From positions 24,078,212-24,142,211 of the forward strand of contig NC_054876.1 of NCBI RefSeq assembly GCF_018320785.1: DNA of 64,000 bases, in the 5' to 3' direction. Below are positions 50,761 to 63,469 of this stretch, piece after piece (positions within the stretch are counted from its first letter, which is position 1; each line of letters opens with the position of its first letter). The notes beneath the pieces are model-generated. The model was not told the DNA's origin. It saw only the letters and a program-made list of their open reading frames with translations, and did not search any database. Source of the DNA: Cheilinus undulatus. Taxonomy: Eukaryota; Chordata; Actinopteri; Labriformes; Labridae. A program made the position numbers and the translations under genes.

Positions 50761-53700
50761 AGTTTTAAGAGTTTGTAAATATGATAAGGCCTTCAAATCT
50801 GAGAAACCTCACAGAAGGGAAAATCAGAGTCCTCTGCACCATCGGTGCTCCGACCCTAACAACGGGTGCACGTGTCACTTCCGGTGCTTCTGCAGACAGC
50901 CTCGAGTGGGCATGTGAGGAACTGCAGGTTTTTTTTTTTTCCAACCAGAGGTTTCCACTCTCTCCATTGTTGAAAACAAGCACATTTGATTGCACAATAA
51001 TAATGAAATTAGTCGTTTATCTGACACTTCTTTCAATAAATTGGTCTTTTTTTCCTATTAACATTGAAAAAGCTTTAAGTAGGAAATGCTTCTCATATTT
51101 GCTCAGAAATAATGGCTGGATTATCCCTACAGGTGGCTGTTTCTTCTCAGAAATTCTTGATCTTCTAACTTTACTAACTAGATAAAAAATAACTTTAAAT
51201 TGTGTATAATCCATGCTACTTCCCCATAAACTTGCTGTGCACAGCTCTCTCGTTGGTACTGCTATTTTGGGACGTGTAGGCTAAAATGTTTGGGGACTCC
51301 TGTACTTCATGTTAACAGCATTTCTCATTTCAAGAAAATACAGTGGGAGATTTGACAGACTCATTAGAAACAAATTTTTATATCACCATGATTTTCATGG
51401 TCAGGTGAATGGGACTTTTGTTAAGTGTAATTAGATATATTTTTAAGAACTCAGCCAGATACACTTGGTGAGATTGGAGATTATTCATTGTAAGAAGGGT
51501 TCAAATTGAACACTAGGGCATGTGGGGAATACAGTAGTTTCATCTCAATAGAGGAATCTTAGATACATAAAAACTTCTTTTAGCCTTGCTTAACAAAGAT
51601 GATGTATTAAAAGGCTTTTGTGTTACGATGTGCAAAGATTTCTCACACTTTTAAAGTGTTTCATGTTGTTTTCATTTCATTGTTAATTTACTTAATTTGT
51701 CAATCTGCTGGTCATTCATCTACCCATCATGACTACGATCTACTTGCTTCTATTATTTGCAAACTAACAGGTAAATTTTAAGGAGCTGTCTTTGATTTTT
51801 ACTTTTAATATCTAAAAAAGGACACATGGACATGAGTCAGCAGGCAGCAGGAAATTTAATTGTTGGACAGAATTAACAAGGATGTTCCTCATCACCCAAA
51901 ATGAAATGCAATGATAACGTATTTATTCACATCACAAAAATATTGATAGAAAGAATTGAAACAGCTGAAAGTAAGCGCAGAATAAGCCTCAGAACAGAAG
52001 AAATCAATAAACCCGATGCTGATTACGCCTCTAAACAATGAAATATTGTTCATATAATGAACCTCTTGTCACAGTGCTTAGATATGGGTATTTCACTAAC
52101 TAAACATTCCCAATAGCCGATTTGATAACACACAGCCAAAGTATAGGCATGATGATGTAACTAAGACAGCAGTTAAAACAATTAAGAGCTTTCTTCAGGA
52201 CGTAAAATTCAAGGGGAGAATAAACTTGAATGGGATGACACTTCACTGTCTTATTCATGGTGCTACATGTCGCTTAACTTTGGGAGGTTATCATCAGAAT
52301 CACATCTTGAATGATGACAGAAAACAATCAAAGCAGGAATTTACTCTTACTTCAAACTTGATCAAATCAATTCAAAAGACATCCAGAAAACATCATTATA
52401 AAAAAAATCTATGACAAAAGTATATATCGAAAATGTTGGAATGACTGAAAAAAGACACATCATCAGAAACATAAAGACTGAAGGTTTGTCCCAGGAGCAA
52501 TATTTGTTACACTGTTGATACTTATCAGTTCAGGCATTTCCGCTGGCTTTTAAAATGACGTGATGTAGAAATAAATGTACATGGGGCAGGTGCAGCAGTC
52601 TGTATTGTCTTTGCAATAAGAGAGAAAGAGACAGACAGTAAACATGGAGAATAATCAACACACATTCAAAATTTAAGTGGATTTGGTCGATGCTGTGAAT
52701 GTCTTTGAACAAAATCTACAGACTAAATGTAATGGCATGATGTCACATCATTCACAGAATATCACAATGTGAAGTAATGAATCTGGGTTGATGCTATACA
52801 AAAGCCACATTTCCCACCTCAATTTAATCTGTGAAATGTTTCAAATGAACAAATTTACATACATATGGAGATGTCTAACACTCCTTTTCTTAAAAGTGTC
52901 ATGCAAGTTCTCCTGAGACCAGGCTGTGGATTAGGCTTTTTATATCTTAAAAGAGCCAAAGACAATGACCAGAGTTACTGTGCTCTCTTAAGTGGTTGCT
53001 CTTGTTTTCTGTAAAGGAAAAAACAAGGCAGACATGACGACAGTCCAAACTTTCACTGTATACTGAGTCATTTATCCCAGGTAGAACTGGGAAATGCTAA
53101 ATCTTCATGTGTGTAGGCGTTTGTGTCAGCTTAATTTTAGAAAAGCCACAGGTGAAAGTGCAGGTCATGAACAAATCCTTTCTTTAGACATTTCTCTCTA
53201 TTATTGAGACTGACAACACTTTATGGACAGAATGTGACTGAGCCAGACAGGCAGGTTAAAAAAAAACCTCTGATCTGACCTTACATGACACATTTCACAG
53301 GACTGCATGCAGTTTTATGACATGGTGTCAGAACTGAAGAGACATTTGCTAAGCTGAGGGGTTGCTGTGCATTCAGACATGACCAGTGAGCATAATGTAG
53401 TGTGGGTTTTCAATGTCATTATGTCAGTTCCTGCCAAGATATTGCAGATTTTATTAGTGTTCCCAGACTTGATCAGGCCAAGTGTTCTGTAGACTAAATG
53501 CCATGTTTTCCTAAAACTAAATTCAACAGCTTTAGTTCATTGGACATTAAATATGTCCACTGAACTTCATTGTTGATGGACACAGATACAAGAGAAAGGT
53601 GGAACTTGAACATGATTGTACACAAAAAAGCAGGGCATGACAATATTTACTTGGTGGCAGCATGAACACAACAACTGAATTTGGCCTAATAAATATCTGA

Positions 53701-54861
53701 TTTAACAAACTGAGCAAAATGATGTTGATTGGATGGATACAAAATAAGTTGTCAGTAAGACTGACACGCATTGCAAAGAAAGCGTGCAAAGTTTGCCATG
53801 CAGCAAATGATTAGTGCGGTAGACAATGATAATGCAACAAAATTAGTTAGAGTACACGTTTTAAAAAAAGAGAGCTCTCATCATTGGTGGTGTACAGTAC
53901 CTATTCCCATTAAACAATAGTTCACATAACTCAAAAAACAGTAATGGGGGTTTGTGTTCCACTGACTGTAAATGGGTGGATTAAGAAAATTCTGCAAACC
54001 AGTTACAGACGAACAGCTGATCAACTTATGACCGACTAAAAACTTAAATGGGCTTTTTCTTCTTTATATGCAGAACTGGCTTGCAGATTTTTCCTCCCTT
54101 TGCAATACAAAGTGATCACTCCAATATTTTTTGGGAGCAACTGGATGACAACCAGGGACTGTGTGGCACTTTTACCAGTTGAAACAGTGCAGTCAGATCT
54201 CTGCAGTAATGTTTATATGGGACCAGTAGTTTTACACAAGTATCTGTGAACTATCGCCTTTGGTCTTATAGTGCCCATGCAACTTCCTTTAACTTCTAGA
54301 AAGCCTTTGGAGTCAGGATATAATAAAGCAAACTTACTTCATTCATACCTAAAACAAACAAAAACAAAGAGAACAAAACAGGATCAGAAATCTCATTTAC
54401 AGTCTGCAAGCTTCCTATTGTAAACATTAGTGCCAACACTCATATTTAGACATTATTCTACTTTATTCACATTATAATACAATCATGATATATATGACAG
54501 TCATTAGGGAAAGACTGAATGTTTTGCACATAATTTTCAATCCTGAAAATTGTGATTAAGAGCCAAATCTACACCATACAATAACTACTAAGGGTTGCTT
54601 TCTTATTGTACAGTTATAAAACAAATGCACAGGAGAGACATTATCAACATGTCCAAAAGTTTTGTAGAATAACATACTGTAAGCCCGAGATAAAAAAAAA
54701 TTATACGATTTAACAGCGGTATACACAGAGTGAGAGAAAAGAGAGAGAGGCAGATAAAGCAGAGGAGTAGAAAGAGATGAATAGGATATGGGAGGGAAGA
54801 AAAAGGCAAGAGACAGTCCAATCTACACCCCAGACTCTAACCCCAACCTCCCTCAGTAACC
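50761..54861. other. Intergenic and probable snx12 3'UTR
   Basis: No coding region supported. Minus-strand AATAAA candidates near 54462 and 51920 could end the snx12 transcript; I cannot choose between them. Confidence 0.4.
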
Positions 54862-57800
54862 CTAGTGTCGTACTTTTCCAGGAATGTAGTTACGGTCAAT
54901 GGTTTCCTCTTGCAGGAACATGTGAAGACAGCGCTCATTCTGGGCCAGTGGGTGACCGGCAATTCTACAGAGACAGAGACACACACACACAGATAGACAA
55001 AAGACAGCATTTAGTTGTTTTAATAGTTAAATCACAGGTAGAGGTTAGACTTAAACAGGGGTTATAATGTTATGAAAGCTGGACCCTATTTTCACACAAG
55101 TAGGGTCTAAGTGACAGAGAGCAACAAGCTGTCTCTAACTTAAACAACCAATATTCACCCTCTGAAAAAAAAATCATTGATTTGCTCCTACCCTCTTTAT
55201 TTGAAAAGTCAATTCAGATTTGACTTAACTGAAAATGGTACAACGGAGTAAAATCCTCACTTTATGAAGAGCATATCTTCAAGTCAAAAGAAAATAGTTA
55301 TCAGGACTGCAAAACCAAACCTACAAATGTTAAGGCTTACTTAACTGTTTCAAGGTGCACATGCTTCATACGGTCTTTTACAGATGTTATTGTGTCATCT
55401 TCCAGTCAACATTCAGACCTTTGATGATGATCTCCAACAGAGCAATTTAAATCTTGGATTGGAAGCCGTTAACATCACAGTTATGCTCTAAAGAAATGAA
55501 ATATGTCAAGTTCGGAGGATTTCTTTATTAAATATTTGAAAGATCAGCCCTCTGAAGTGCTCAGTGATCTCAGTGAGTATTAGGGTCTGTAAAACATTAG
55601 GTGTCTCATGGAGACTGTAGTATGCGCTTTCATAATCAGTTTTTAAAGAGGACTTAGTTTTGAAGTCACATATGATCTTACACTTCCTACTTTGTGTTAG
55701 TGTGTCATACTGTGTAATAAATATTGTGTTTTTGTTCTTCTATTGTTGAGCTTGTTTAGTACCTGTTGAGTCTATGCATTTTTAGTTTCATGTATTTTAA
55801 AGGTCTAGCTAGGGTCGCACATTGCAAATGAGCTCAGGCTAGAATTGCTGTAGAGTGTGGCAACAGTGTATTTATTTCACACTTGTTCCCATAAAAATAA
55901 ATAAATAAACAAACAAAAAATGAATACCCAAATTACTTAATAAATATATATAATGTAAAATCAAAATTATGTAAAGCTATAAAAGAGGGAAAAATTGTGT
56001 AAACTGTCCTCTTGTATGACGACGATCATTGTGTTCAGCGAAGTCCACATCATCCAGTTTCAGTGCAGCTATATAGTTCTGTAAGTAGTATCTGTTTTCA
56101 CCATGTGGAGTTTGCACTCCTGCTAGGTTCCAGTACGGCAGATGAGCTTTCAGCCTATGATGAAAACTGAAATACAGACACCCAGCCTGCAAGCGGCCCT
56201 GTACACCTCCACTGGGCGCTTGCTGTCTTTACTTAAGCAAGAGTCTCTCTTGCTTCAGCCCCTCCACAGGCAGAGGTCAGTGTGTTTCTCACAGAAAAAG
56301 AAACTGTCAAAACGTTTTGACAGGCACTGCATCTTCATCAGGGTCATAACCTAACCTCTGACCTTTGACTCTGATGAGGAAGGCGCAGTGCATGTCAAAA
56401 CATTAGTCTTCTGCACCTTATTAAAGAGATTCTTGAGCTCGTTTCTTTCTTTGGATTTACCTATAAGAAAAAAATCAACCGAAACATATTTTCATTAGCG
56501 ATGCACCGAAATGAAAATTCTTGGCTGAAACCGAAAACTGAAAATGAGGAAACCAAGGCTGAAAACCGAAACACCGAAAGAAATTATTATGCCATTTATT
56601 TGTAACATTGCATTTATGGCTATGACTGTGTATTAACCTCACTAAAATCAATTGCAATTGCAAAAATTAATATTAATGCTTCAAAGAATAAATCAATTAC
56701 AAAATTATGTAAAAATTTATTAAGCACCTCTAGCAACAATACACAATATAAAATAAAATAAAATAAAATACAAAATAAAATGTTTAACTTGACTGCAATC
56801 ATGTATACATTAAATCAGTGGTTCTCAACCTTTTTTCAGTCATGTACCCCTGTGAAGTATTTTTTCAGCCAAGTACCCCCAAAACAGCTCAAAGCTTTTC
56901 GGCCAAAAAGAAAGACATTAAAGAGTGCTGTGACAGCCGTCTGATTTATCAAACTTTGTAACTGATAAACACTTTCAAAGTAAAAATATTCAATTTTTTT
57001 TCATACATTTTAATATTAAAAATGCATGACTAAAGTCGTGGCACATCTTCTCATCTTTAAATGTGGGAATTAAAATTAATGTAGCTATTGAAAACAGTGA
57101 CTGAAAAGGTTTTAAACCCAGAGGTGTACAAAACTGTCCTTGGCTGCAGCGGTCTCTCTGGAACAATTTGGAAATAAAAACACAGAGTTAGAAAGAACTA
57201 AAAACCTGTTGATAATGAACAAGTCATAAAAAAGACTTCTCTTTTCTCAAACTGAAATCATGAACTTAGTTATAGATCAGCATTTCTTCACAAAAAATAA
57301 ATCATAAACCTTTTTATAAATGGAGAGATCGTGAATACAGTGATTGACAGGCATGTGCCAGTGTGGGTGAAACCATCCTGCCATGGGGGAGACTCAGGGG
57401 GGTTTTAGGGTGATTAAATTTAAGAGCATACAAAATATTAACTCCAGTTTTTAAACTTAAGGTCCCTACACTCTATACGCAATTTTTTCATGCAAATTAT
57501 TCACACAAAATGTTAACATTTAGAACCTGTAGCGAGTCAAAGCAAGTTAACTCCTCTCCTTGGCTGTGCAATATTATAACTCTTACTGATCATATTTGAC
57601 ACCGAATGAATGAAAAGTCAGTCCCTCCTCTTACAAACTTGGTTGGCACAGTGAATGACGTCCTGGCTGTGCGTAAAACTGCCGAGTTATGCACGGAGTG
57701 AAGGACAGAGAGGGACAAACCTCCTTTTATCTTCCGCTTCAAAAAATATCACTGTTTATCAGAGGACAGAGAAAACACACCGCAGACATTCGCAGCACGA

Positions 57801-60800
57801 ATGTGATTTTAGAATGTACGTAACATAGTCGCAAAACGTGTCGCTCCTGACGTGCAAAGAAAGGCGCTATTTTTCTTAAATAGCCGGCATGTATTTTAAA
57901 ATCTCGCGTACCCCCCTGGAGTGCCCTCACGTACGCGTACCCCTATTTGAGAACCACTGATCCAAGCGCGTGCTGGCCGCGGTTTTTGCTTGCGTCATCA
58001 CAGCGTCATGTTTTGGCCTTGTTGTTTCGGTGATAAAAGTCTTTCGGCCGAAAACCGAAAAAGCACTTTTGGGCCATTTTAGGCCGAAAATTTTCGGTGG
58101 CCGAATTTTCGGTGCATCCCTAATTTTCATGCAATACTTGTGACACTTCACAAGGTTTACATAATGACCATGACCCTATTGTTACTGGGTTTTTTTTCTT
58201 TAAATGTACAAGTATGACCAAATGAGGGGGCCAGCCCGGCTTCTAAATATCCCAGCATGTTTTGGGAAATGCAGTGGTCATCTGCAATATAAAATAAATG
58301 GGAGCAAATTTTCAACTGCATCAGGTTACATGCAGTGTGTGATGGTGGCAGCTGCCCTTGCAGTAATGATGGTGTATATTTCAGGATTTTATACTGGTGT
58401 ATTGGTCGCATTGGTATATGGGACACAGACCACTTTAAAAGTGAGTCTAACTCACCAGATTTAGAGAAATCTTCATTAGCTTGTTCTGCATTTGAGATAC
58501 ATCAAGGACACATAGTTAGCCTAAAAATTAAGTAGACTTTGCCAGAAAGTAGGCTTAGCACTAAGTATGAATATTATGCACTTATGAGTAAATATGAGAT
58601 TAGGTAATCCTTAATCCGGCAGTTTTCATTCATGAAAATAAACACTGCAGTTTTCCTTTCCCAGTACATACATTGAAATACCATTTATTGCAAAATTGGA
58701 GCGCTTGAATTTATCAATAGTTTAAAAGATGCATTGGAGCAGCACACTTATGTAAGATGGCTGTGAAAATTTTAGTGTCAATTTAGTCCAGGATTGTCAT
58801 GTATGTGTTGGGCTGGAAATTTGTTTTACTTTTCAAAGTATAGTTGTGTGTGTGCAGCACTTTATTTCTTGCCTTTAATCTGAAGCCTGTCACTTTTTCA
58901 AGTGTCTAAACTCCTGACGTTTCTCCTGCCTACACATAAAAGAGGATGGTTTTGGCTTCTGTTCTCTGTTACAGTCTACTGCCTAAATGCAAGATGCCAC
59001 CTCATACTACACACGGCTTGTTTTTCTTTTTGCCACTCAAAACATTAAATTCTTACTTTTAGGCAACAGAAATCCTTTCCAACTGAAAAGTGACAAAAAG
59101 GAATGTTAGCAGACATTTTTGGTCCAAAGGATTTTATTGTAACCCAATACAAGCTCAGGTCACCAATTCCAACATACTGTCATCAAGAACCCTAAATGTG
59201 TTTAATGGCACCCAGGTGTATATACCAGAATTATTCTGTAGGTCATGTGTCAGTCCAGAAATCTATTGCAATAACTGTATAAACTGAACATAACAATTTC
59301 TGTTCAGACAATTCAGGGATAGAGAGCTTGCAGGAATCACTATGACGTTGAAAAATGCTATACTACTACAAAATTACGAAACCTGTTTTGGAGTTTTAGT
59401 TTCTCTGTCAGTTTACCTCTACAGATCCTTACTCAGATGTTCTTATTTGATAAATATGTTGCTTGATTCAAATGGAAAAACTCAAAGTATGATTTATTAT
59501 TTGTACATGTATTAACCAACTAACTTGTTGATGAACTGCTCCAGGCCTGATCGCCGCTCCTCAATGAAGGCTTCCTCAAAAAGGCCATCATCCCCACGGA
59601 AGGGCAACTGTCTCTTCAGGGCTTTGCTTGGTAGAGTTGGTACTACAATCTTAAAGTGTCCAGGAAAACACACACAACAGAACAGAGTAAATATTTATAA
59701 TTTAAATATGACATACAAGCCAACACTTATTGTGTTTAATTGTCAAAAAGGGACTGATTGGCTTTTCTATTTACTTAGGTCTCTTTAGATGCAAGTTTCT
59801 ATGCGTTATTCATTTAATAACATGCATTTTATCTTACAATTTTTCAACATAATCAATTTTTTATTTCACAAGTTGAAAGTATTGTGGGATAAAATAGATG
59901 TAATTAAATAATTTATATGCAAAACTGCAAAACTTACAGAAAACTTGGATCTGAATGAATGAATGAATAAAATGGATAAATGAAAAGAAATTTATTGTGG
60001 TTCACTTGCAACAAATAAAACAATTTACAAGATCAAAGTGAATTTCTGAATTTCCATGGTAACTGAAAGGGTGTAGGGCTGAAGCTAAAGCTCATTAAAA
60101 ACCTACCCCTCTGATCTTACAAAAACATAACTATCACAGAAATAAGTACATAGCAAGAACAACATTGATGCATTGTTGTTACCATCTTTATCTGTGTATA
60201 CCACCAAATATAGCCGTGTTTCCATCAGGGGTCCGGTTTGAATCAGTACGGTTTGGTACGCTAAACCCCAAAATAGTTTGCGTTTCCACAGACACGTGTC
60301 CTCACTTGGTGGGTGGGCTGTAAAAGCTATTGATGTGATGTCACAGTCAGTGCGAGTCTGCTGGTCCAGCTACATAGTTGTAGAAAGGATGAGTGACAGA
60401 AATCAGTAGGGAATGAGCATTAAACAGCTTTATTTCAGCTGAAAGATTTTTTTTATTAAAAAATAACTAGCCTACATCTTAATTATGTTAACCGCTGTCA
60501 GTACAGATCCTCAGCTGAAGAAATACGTGTCTCGTTTCAAAATAGGCCACCGCCAGAAGTTTTATAAGTATATTCAATAGGGCTGCAACGATTCGTCGAT
60601 ATAATCGTTTGTGTCGATTATAAAAAAAATTTGTCGACGCGGGAATTCAAGTGTCAACACGCCGTATTATTGTTTTTTTGTATTGGTAAAATCTAGTACC
60701 GGCCGGTAAGGACTCATCTGTACTTGCAGTTCACTACAGGAAGTGGTGGGGGCAGTATCGCTCCCACTGTTTACATTATTCACAGAAACTGAGAACAAGA

Positions 60801-62250
60801 AGTTAAGCATGGCGGAAAGCACGGAGAACACACCAAAAAGCCGACCCAGAGCTTCCAAAGTTTGGGAACATTTTACAGAAAACAAATTGGCGAAACAAGT
60901 CAACTGCAAACTGTGTCAAGTCAAACTCTCGTACCATGGCAGCACTACGGCAAGGCACGAACACCTGAAACGTAAACACACTGTAGCTGCCGCGTCTTCA
61001 AATACCGCGAGTGGGCAAGTTAGCAAGTTGCATGAGTATCTTTTAGATCTTTTGCATTTAGTTACTGAGCCCTTTGTGCTTCAGGCACGAGGATTCATTC
61101 CAGTAGCCTACTGATAATGTTGGTGCTGTATGTTAATCAGTCGGAAAACCATCTTTGATATTTGCTAGGGTAACGTTTTTTTCAGTAATGCTATTTAGTG
61201 TGCAATTCACTTTAGTTATCAGTTCAATACTTTTATATTAGAGGAAAAACAAACCTTGACGATGTAGCAACTTGACATGTCATGTCAATTGGCTAAACCA
61301 TTAAGTTTTCACAGGTGTGCATGCATAAGGAGGCAAGGTAAAATGGGGATCCAAAATAGTATGCAAAAAAAGTCACGATTAGTTGACTAATCGTAAAAAT
61401 AATCGCCAGATTAGTCTACATAAAAAAATAATCATTTGTTGCAGCCCTAATGTTCAGCAACAACAGAGCGATGTTTTTAGAAGTTACCTAAAGTAAGAAG
61501 TACAATATTAACTAGTTACAGTAGAGAATGAACTGTTCTAAGGCTTCGTATTCACTAAACTAAAGCATTAATTTAGTTTCACATCCATCGCAGATAGACA
61601 AGGCTGATGTGAGCCTTCAGGCTCTGCTTTGTGTTCTTAAAATCAGGTCCAGGTAAATGTCAGGAAACCTGATTTGTGGCCAGACATCAATATCCACAGA
61701 CTAGGAAACAGTTTGGATTGTCTTCGAGTCCAAATATCCCCAATTTAAGCAGATATTGGTCCGTTTTTCTCCCGTTTTCGCCGCTCCTCACAAAGCAGAC
61801 TTCCGTGTTTTGCAGCCCTGAGCAGAGCAGCTGTGTTGCGTGCTGATGTGACATCAGTGCAACCTCCTATTGTTGTGTGTGTAGCTCCACCTTTTTGAGA
61901 CGGACAGGTAAGATTGGTACCCCTACAGAAAGGTGCTGAAAAGTGGGAGGGTACGGGTCGTTGTTTTGGGACCCTTTCTAACTTCGGCTCTATGGAAACG
62001 CAAAAAAATGTGTGTCGTTCCGCACCAAACTGAGCCGGACCGCTTGGTGGAAACAACCTATATGTGATCTTAAATGCAATGCTGCTGTTACTTTATCTGA
62101 TAAACTATACCAGTATTATGTTTTTACATAAATACTGTTGCTTATATTGCTCACCTTACTGTCTCTTTCCAGCTCATTCTTTAACCACTCAAAGTCGCTG
62201 TATCTTCTTCTCACACAGGAATCCTTCAGTTTGAAAATGGGAAGGTTTGT
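54862..62250 (-). CDS. snx12: Sorting nexin-12, last three coding exons (5' end outside window)
   Basis: Exons (minus): 62250-62155 (TNLPIFKLK…ELERDSK), 59649-59525 ([20 protein letters not shown]…LEQFINK) and 54964-54862 ([20 protein letters not shown]…PGKVRH, stop at 54864-54862). Phases are consistent (96, 125, 103 nt), all with GT-AG borders. Together they code 107 residues, the C-terminal two thirds of a 162-residue PX-domain protein. The RRYSDFEWL and LPFRGD motifs form the PI3P pocket. The end PGKVRH and the [10 protein letters not shown] segment favour SNX12 over SNX3. Family role: early-endosome PI3P binding and cargo sorting. The missing first coding exon (about 54 residues) is not found up to 64000 and should lie to the right. 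The introns are transposon-rich. Confidence 0.95.
56306..56401. repeat. Inverted pair of degenerate hammerhead-like motifs (possible PLE terminus)
   Basis: Plus strand: CTGATGA at 56371-56377, then GCGCAGTGCATGTCAAAAC to 56401. Minus strand: CTGATGA at 56341-56335, then GCAGTGCCTGTCAAAAC, running into the perfect palindrome GTCAAAACGTTTTGAC (56306-56321). The CTGATGA…GAAAC layout is the conserved core of hammerhead ribozymes found in Penelope-like retroelement terminal repeats; here GAAA is changed to CAAA/TCAAA, so activity is unlikely. It lies in snx12 intron 3. The element class is inference. Confidence 0.4.
56496..58122. mobile_element. Outer hAT-type element with perfect 8-bp TSD, split by another element
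   Basis: The left end TAGCGATGCACCGAAA and right end TTTTCGGTGCATCCCTA are inverted. Identical ATTTTCAT flanks at 56488-56495 and 58123-58130 give an exact 8-bp target duplication. Internal CCGAAAACCGAAA-type blocks near both ends belong to a common fish hAT MITE family. Its body is interrupted at 56816-57959. Excluding the insert it is about 483 bp. No transposase. Confidence 0.9.
56816..57959. mobile_element. Inner hAT-Charlie-like element nested in the outer hAT
   Basis: CAGTGGTTCTCAACC at the left and TTTGAGAACCACTG at the right are inverted ends, followed inwards by TGTACCCC / GGGGTACGCG-type matches. About 1.14 kb without a recognisable transposase. I could not find a matching 8-bp duplication (CATTAAAT versus ATCCAAGC), so the junction may have been altered. 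Confidence 0.78.
58131..59524. other. snx12 intron 3, right part
   Basis: No further element or gene recognised. Confidence 0.5.
60578..61449 (+). mobile_element. Non-autonomous hAT element with BED-finger exon
   Basis: Ends TAGGGCTGCAACGATT and (inverted) TTTGTTGCAGCCCTA. The flanking 8-mers ATATTCAA (60570-60577) and ATGTTCAG (61450-61457) match at 6 of 8 positions, consistent with an aged hAT target duplication. It carries only the N-terminal BED zinc-finger coding part of a transposase. Confidence 0.88.
60809..61114 (+). pseudogene. BED zinc-finger fragment of a hAT transposase
   Basis: Starts at ATG 60809 ([22 protein letters not shown]) and contains a BED finger: [12 protein letters not shown] then H…H in [10 protein letters not shown], the C2H2 spacing of ZBED/hAT DNA-binding domains. 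The frame leaves the family after QVSKLHEYL and stops at 61112-61114. The RNase-H-like catalytic core and the C-terminal dimerisation domain are absent, so this is an internally deleted copy. An upstream in-frame extension to 60743 is probably not translated. Confidence 0.8.
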
Positions 62251-63400
62251 CTACACAGGGAGAAAAAGGGAGAAAGTAAAAGACTAATTTAAAGTCCCTG
62301 ATTCAATACATATTTTGTTATTTTATTTAGTCGTTGCAAAGTGAGGGCAGGTGGGAAGCTTAAAATACAAATGGTTCACTGAATAAATAATAATAATAAT
62401 AATGAATAGCAACAGAACTTGACTAAATCAGTGGCACAGGAATTTAAAAAAATTAAGCCTGCTAGTTAGAGGTTATACTGCAGTATTTTTAAGCAAAAAT
62501 AGCTTCAAAATGCTAGTTTACACACCACAAAGAGTCAAACCTAAAAGCTATTCAGTCTCCATAAATGTATACAGGGGGGATAAATTCTTAAATAGAAGAG
62601 GCAAATGTTTAACGGCCCCTACACTGATCTGGTTTGTTTTCTGTTCATGGACTTAATGATAATGTGCTTTAAAACCAGTCATATTTTTTCAAAAAATCAT
62701 CAATGGAAAATTAAATAAGTAGAAAAATGTAAGAAAGGTTTGATAAACCATACAAAGTTTTTGAATCCTACTGTTTCATGCATGTTTCAGGGACACAATT
62801 AAACACACTTCCACAAAATGTTTTCTGAGTTTTTGGTTTGTTTTAGGTTAGGTTTGTTCAAGTAATCATCTTCTATATAATTGAACTCAATAACTATCTT
62901 TCATTGAATAAGTTGGCATGGATATACTGTTGTTTATCCTGTAGTGCAGACAGTCCATGTTCAACAAAACTTTATGTGAAGGCTGGCATCCTTGAACCAC
63001 TCTGATCTGACTTGTAAAGCTTTGTCTATTATTGCAGAATATTGACGATAACTGCAGTAAATCAGTACATCCCACCTTTGATGAAAGAAACGGGGTAATA
63101 CGTCTGCATACATTTTAAGGGTGTGTTGATGAAAAGCCATTCATTTGTGAACAGTAAATATTGTACGGATTTATCCTTTGAGGAAACACGCAGAATTAAC
63201 AATGGGTGCCAAGACAGGCCTAGTAAGTTAAGTTGCAATTACGCAATTACAGAGTTTGCATGAGCTTCCTGCAAATAAAGAGCTGTGTCAGTGATTTGTA
63301 GTTTCTCACGCTAAACAAAACAACCATCAAACACACGAGAATATCAAAGTTATGACTTTTTTTTTAATATATATCCCCTCTGCCTTTCAATGTGTAATTT
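62251..63400. other. snx12 intron 1, no further feature
   Basis: AT-rich intronic sequence with a short (AAT)n run at about 62386-62403. No exon matching the missing SNX12 N-terminus was found here. Confidence 0.5.
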
Positions 63401-63469
63401 TATCCCGAAAGTCCAGTACAGAAGCCAAAGCAACCAAATTTTGCAGAATGCAATCACTCCCTTTTTTCA

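Larger units (their letters stand above)
60211..62060. mobile_element. Outer TIR element (GTTTCCA…GTCCGG ends), carrying a nested hAT
   Basis: The left end TAGCCGTGTTTCCATCAGGG followed by GTCCGGTTT…CAGTACGGTTTGGTACG is matched in inverse by the right end (CCAAACTGAGCCGGACCGCTTGGTGGAAACAACCTA read on the other strand). GCGTTTCCA occurs again inside each arm. These ends define a fish DNA-transposon/MITE family; its superfamily is unclear. Interrupted by the hAT at 60578-61449. Confidence 0.75.

Noticed and set aside
55977..56192. Minus-strand 71-codon frame in snx12 intron 3
   Set aside because: Considered as an alternative exon or element ORF, but no domain was recognised and it lies beside the hammerhead-like repeat.
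58204..58464. Plus-strand frame with a hydrophobic segment
   Set aside because: The hydrophobic run could suggest a membrane protein, but there is no family match or splice context, and it is antisense to snx12.
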